DNA of 64,000 bases from NCBI RefSeq assembly GCF_000296815.2, contig NZ_CAIT01000007.1, positions 434,001 through 498,000 on the forward strand. Reading direction: 5' to 3'. A program made the translations under genes and the position numbers. Numbering within the stretch: position 1 is the stretch's first letter; every line of letters begins with the position of its first letter. Shown one piece after another: positions 63,999 to 64,000 of this stretch. The DNA comes from Fibrisoma limi BUZ 3. GTDB taxonomy: Bacteria; Bacteroidota; Bacteroidia; Cytophagales; Spirosomataceae. Under the pieces are notes generated by a model. The model was not told the origin of the DNA and did not search any database. It saw only the letters and a list, made by a program, of their open reading frames with translations.

Positions 63999-64000
63999 CC

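Overview
The window reads as chromosome of a Bacteroidota bacterium, most likely order Cytophagales and family Spirosomaceae (Spirosoma or a close relative). This rests on two proteins ending in type IX secretion (T9SS) sorting domains, a HAE1-type RND operon with a lipoprotein OprM-like channel, LytTR and 7TMR-DISM signalling proteins, promoter boxes of the TAnnTTTG type, the absence of Shine-Dalgarno sites, and house-keeping genes of Bacteroidetes type. I found no rRNA, tRNA, CRISPR array, prophage, insertion sequence or plasmid origin. The genus is inference.

Layout. 1-3.9 kb: a cut-off epimerase, a DUF2147 protein, a lipoprotein, a DinB protein, a MetX-like hydrolase and a 61-residue orphan. 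4.0-10.1 kb: an RND efflux operon (adaptor, pump, channel) led by a small membrane protein. 10.5-18.5 kb: a lipoprotein amidase, an OmpR-type two-component pair, a GT39-like membrane glycosyltransferase and an RNase Z-like hydrolase. 18.5-25.8 kb: signalling (7TMR-DISM kinase, LytTR regulator, a kinase with an ethylene-receptor-like N-terminus and its regulator) with an ABC-F ATPase. 25.8-30.4 kb: alaS, a MerR regulator, an iodotyrosine-deiodinase-like nitroreductase and a GT2 enzyme. 30.4-37.4 kb: a hairpin cluster, then a tandemly duplicated two-gene module (PhoX-like lipoprotein plus diheme peroxidase with a helical N-domain). 37.6-43.8 kb: dprA, an orphan eutC, a 53-residue membrane protein, folA, a YdjC-family deacetylase, fmt, greA and a HIT gene. 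43.9-48.6 kb: a T9SS metalloprotease and gpsA. 49.0-53.7 kb: MacA, TolC and LolD/MacB-type ATPase genes without a permease; the ATPase has a candidate sigma-54 promoter with paired upstream palindromes. 53.8-64 kb: a DUF2807 protein, purK, a subtilase, a frameshifted GMC oxidoreductase with its small subunit, an NmrA/AraC divergent pair, a FAH-family enzyme, recO and the end of a repeat-bearing T9SS protein.

The observations I rate highest are the ethylene-receptor-like kinase that keeps the copper and ethylene-site residues with ETR1 spacing, the nitroreductase with the complete Glu-Tyr-Lys substrate triad of iodotyrosine deiodinases, the sigma-54 plus tandem-operator arrangement at the ABC gene, the duplicated PhoX/peroxidase module, and a promoter-to-terminator unit upstream of greA that may make a small RNA. 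Several convergent gene pairs overlap, and in two of them the C-terminal tail of one protein is read entirely from antisense of its neighbour. Nothing could be searched against databases, so family assignments come from recalled motifs.
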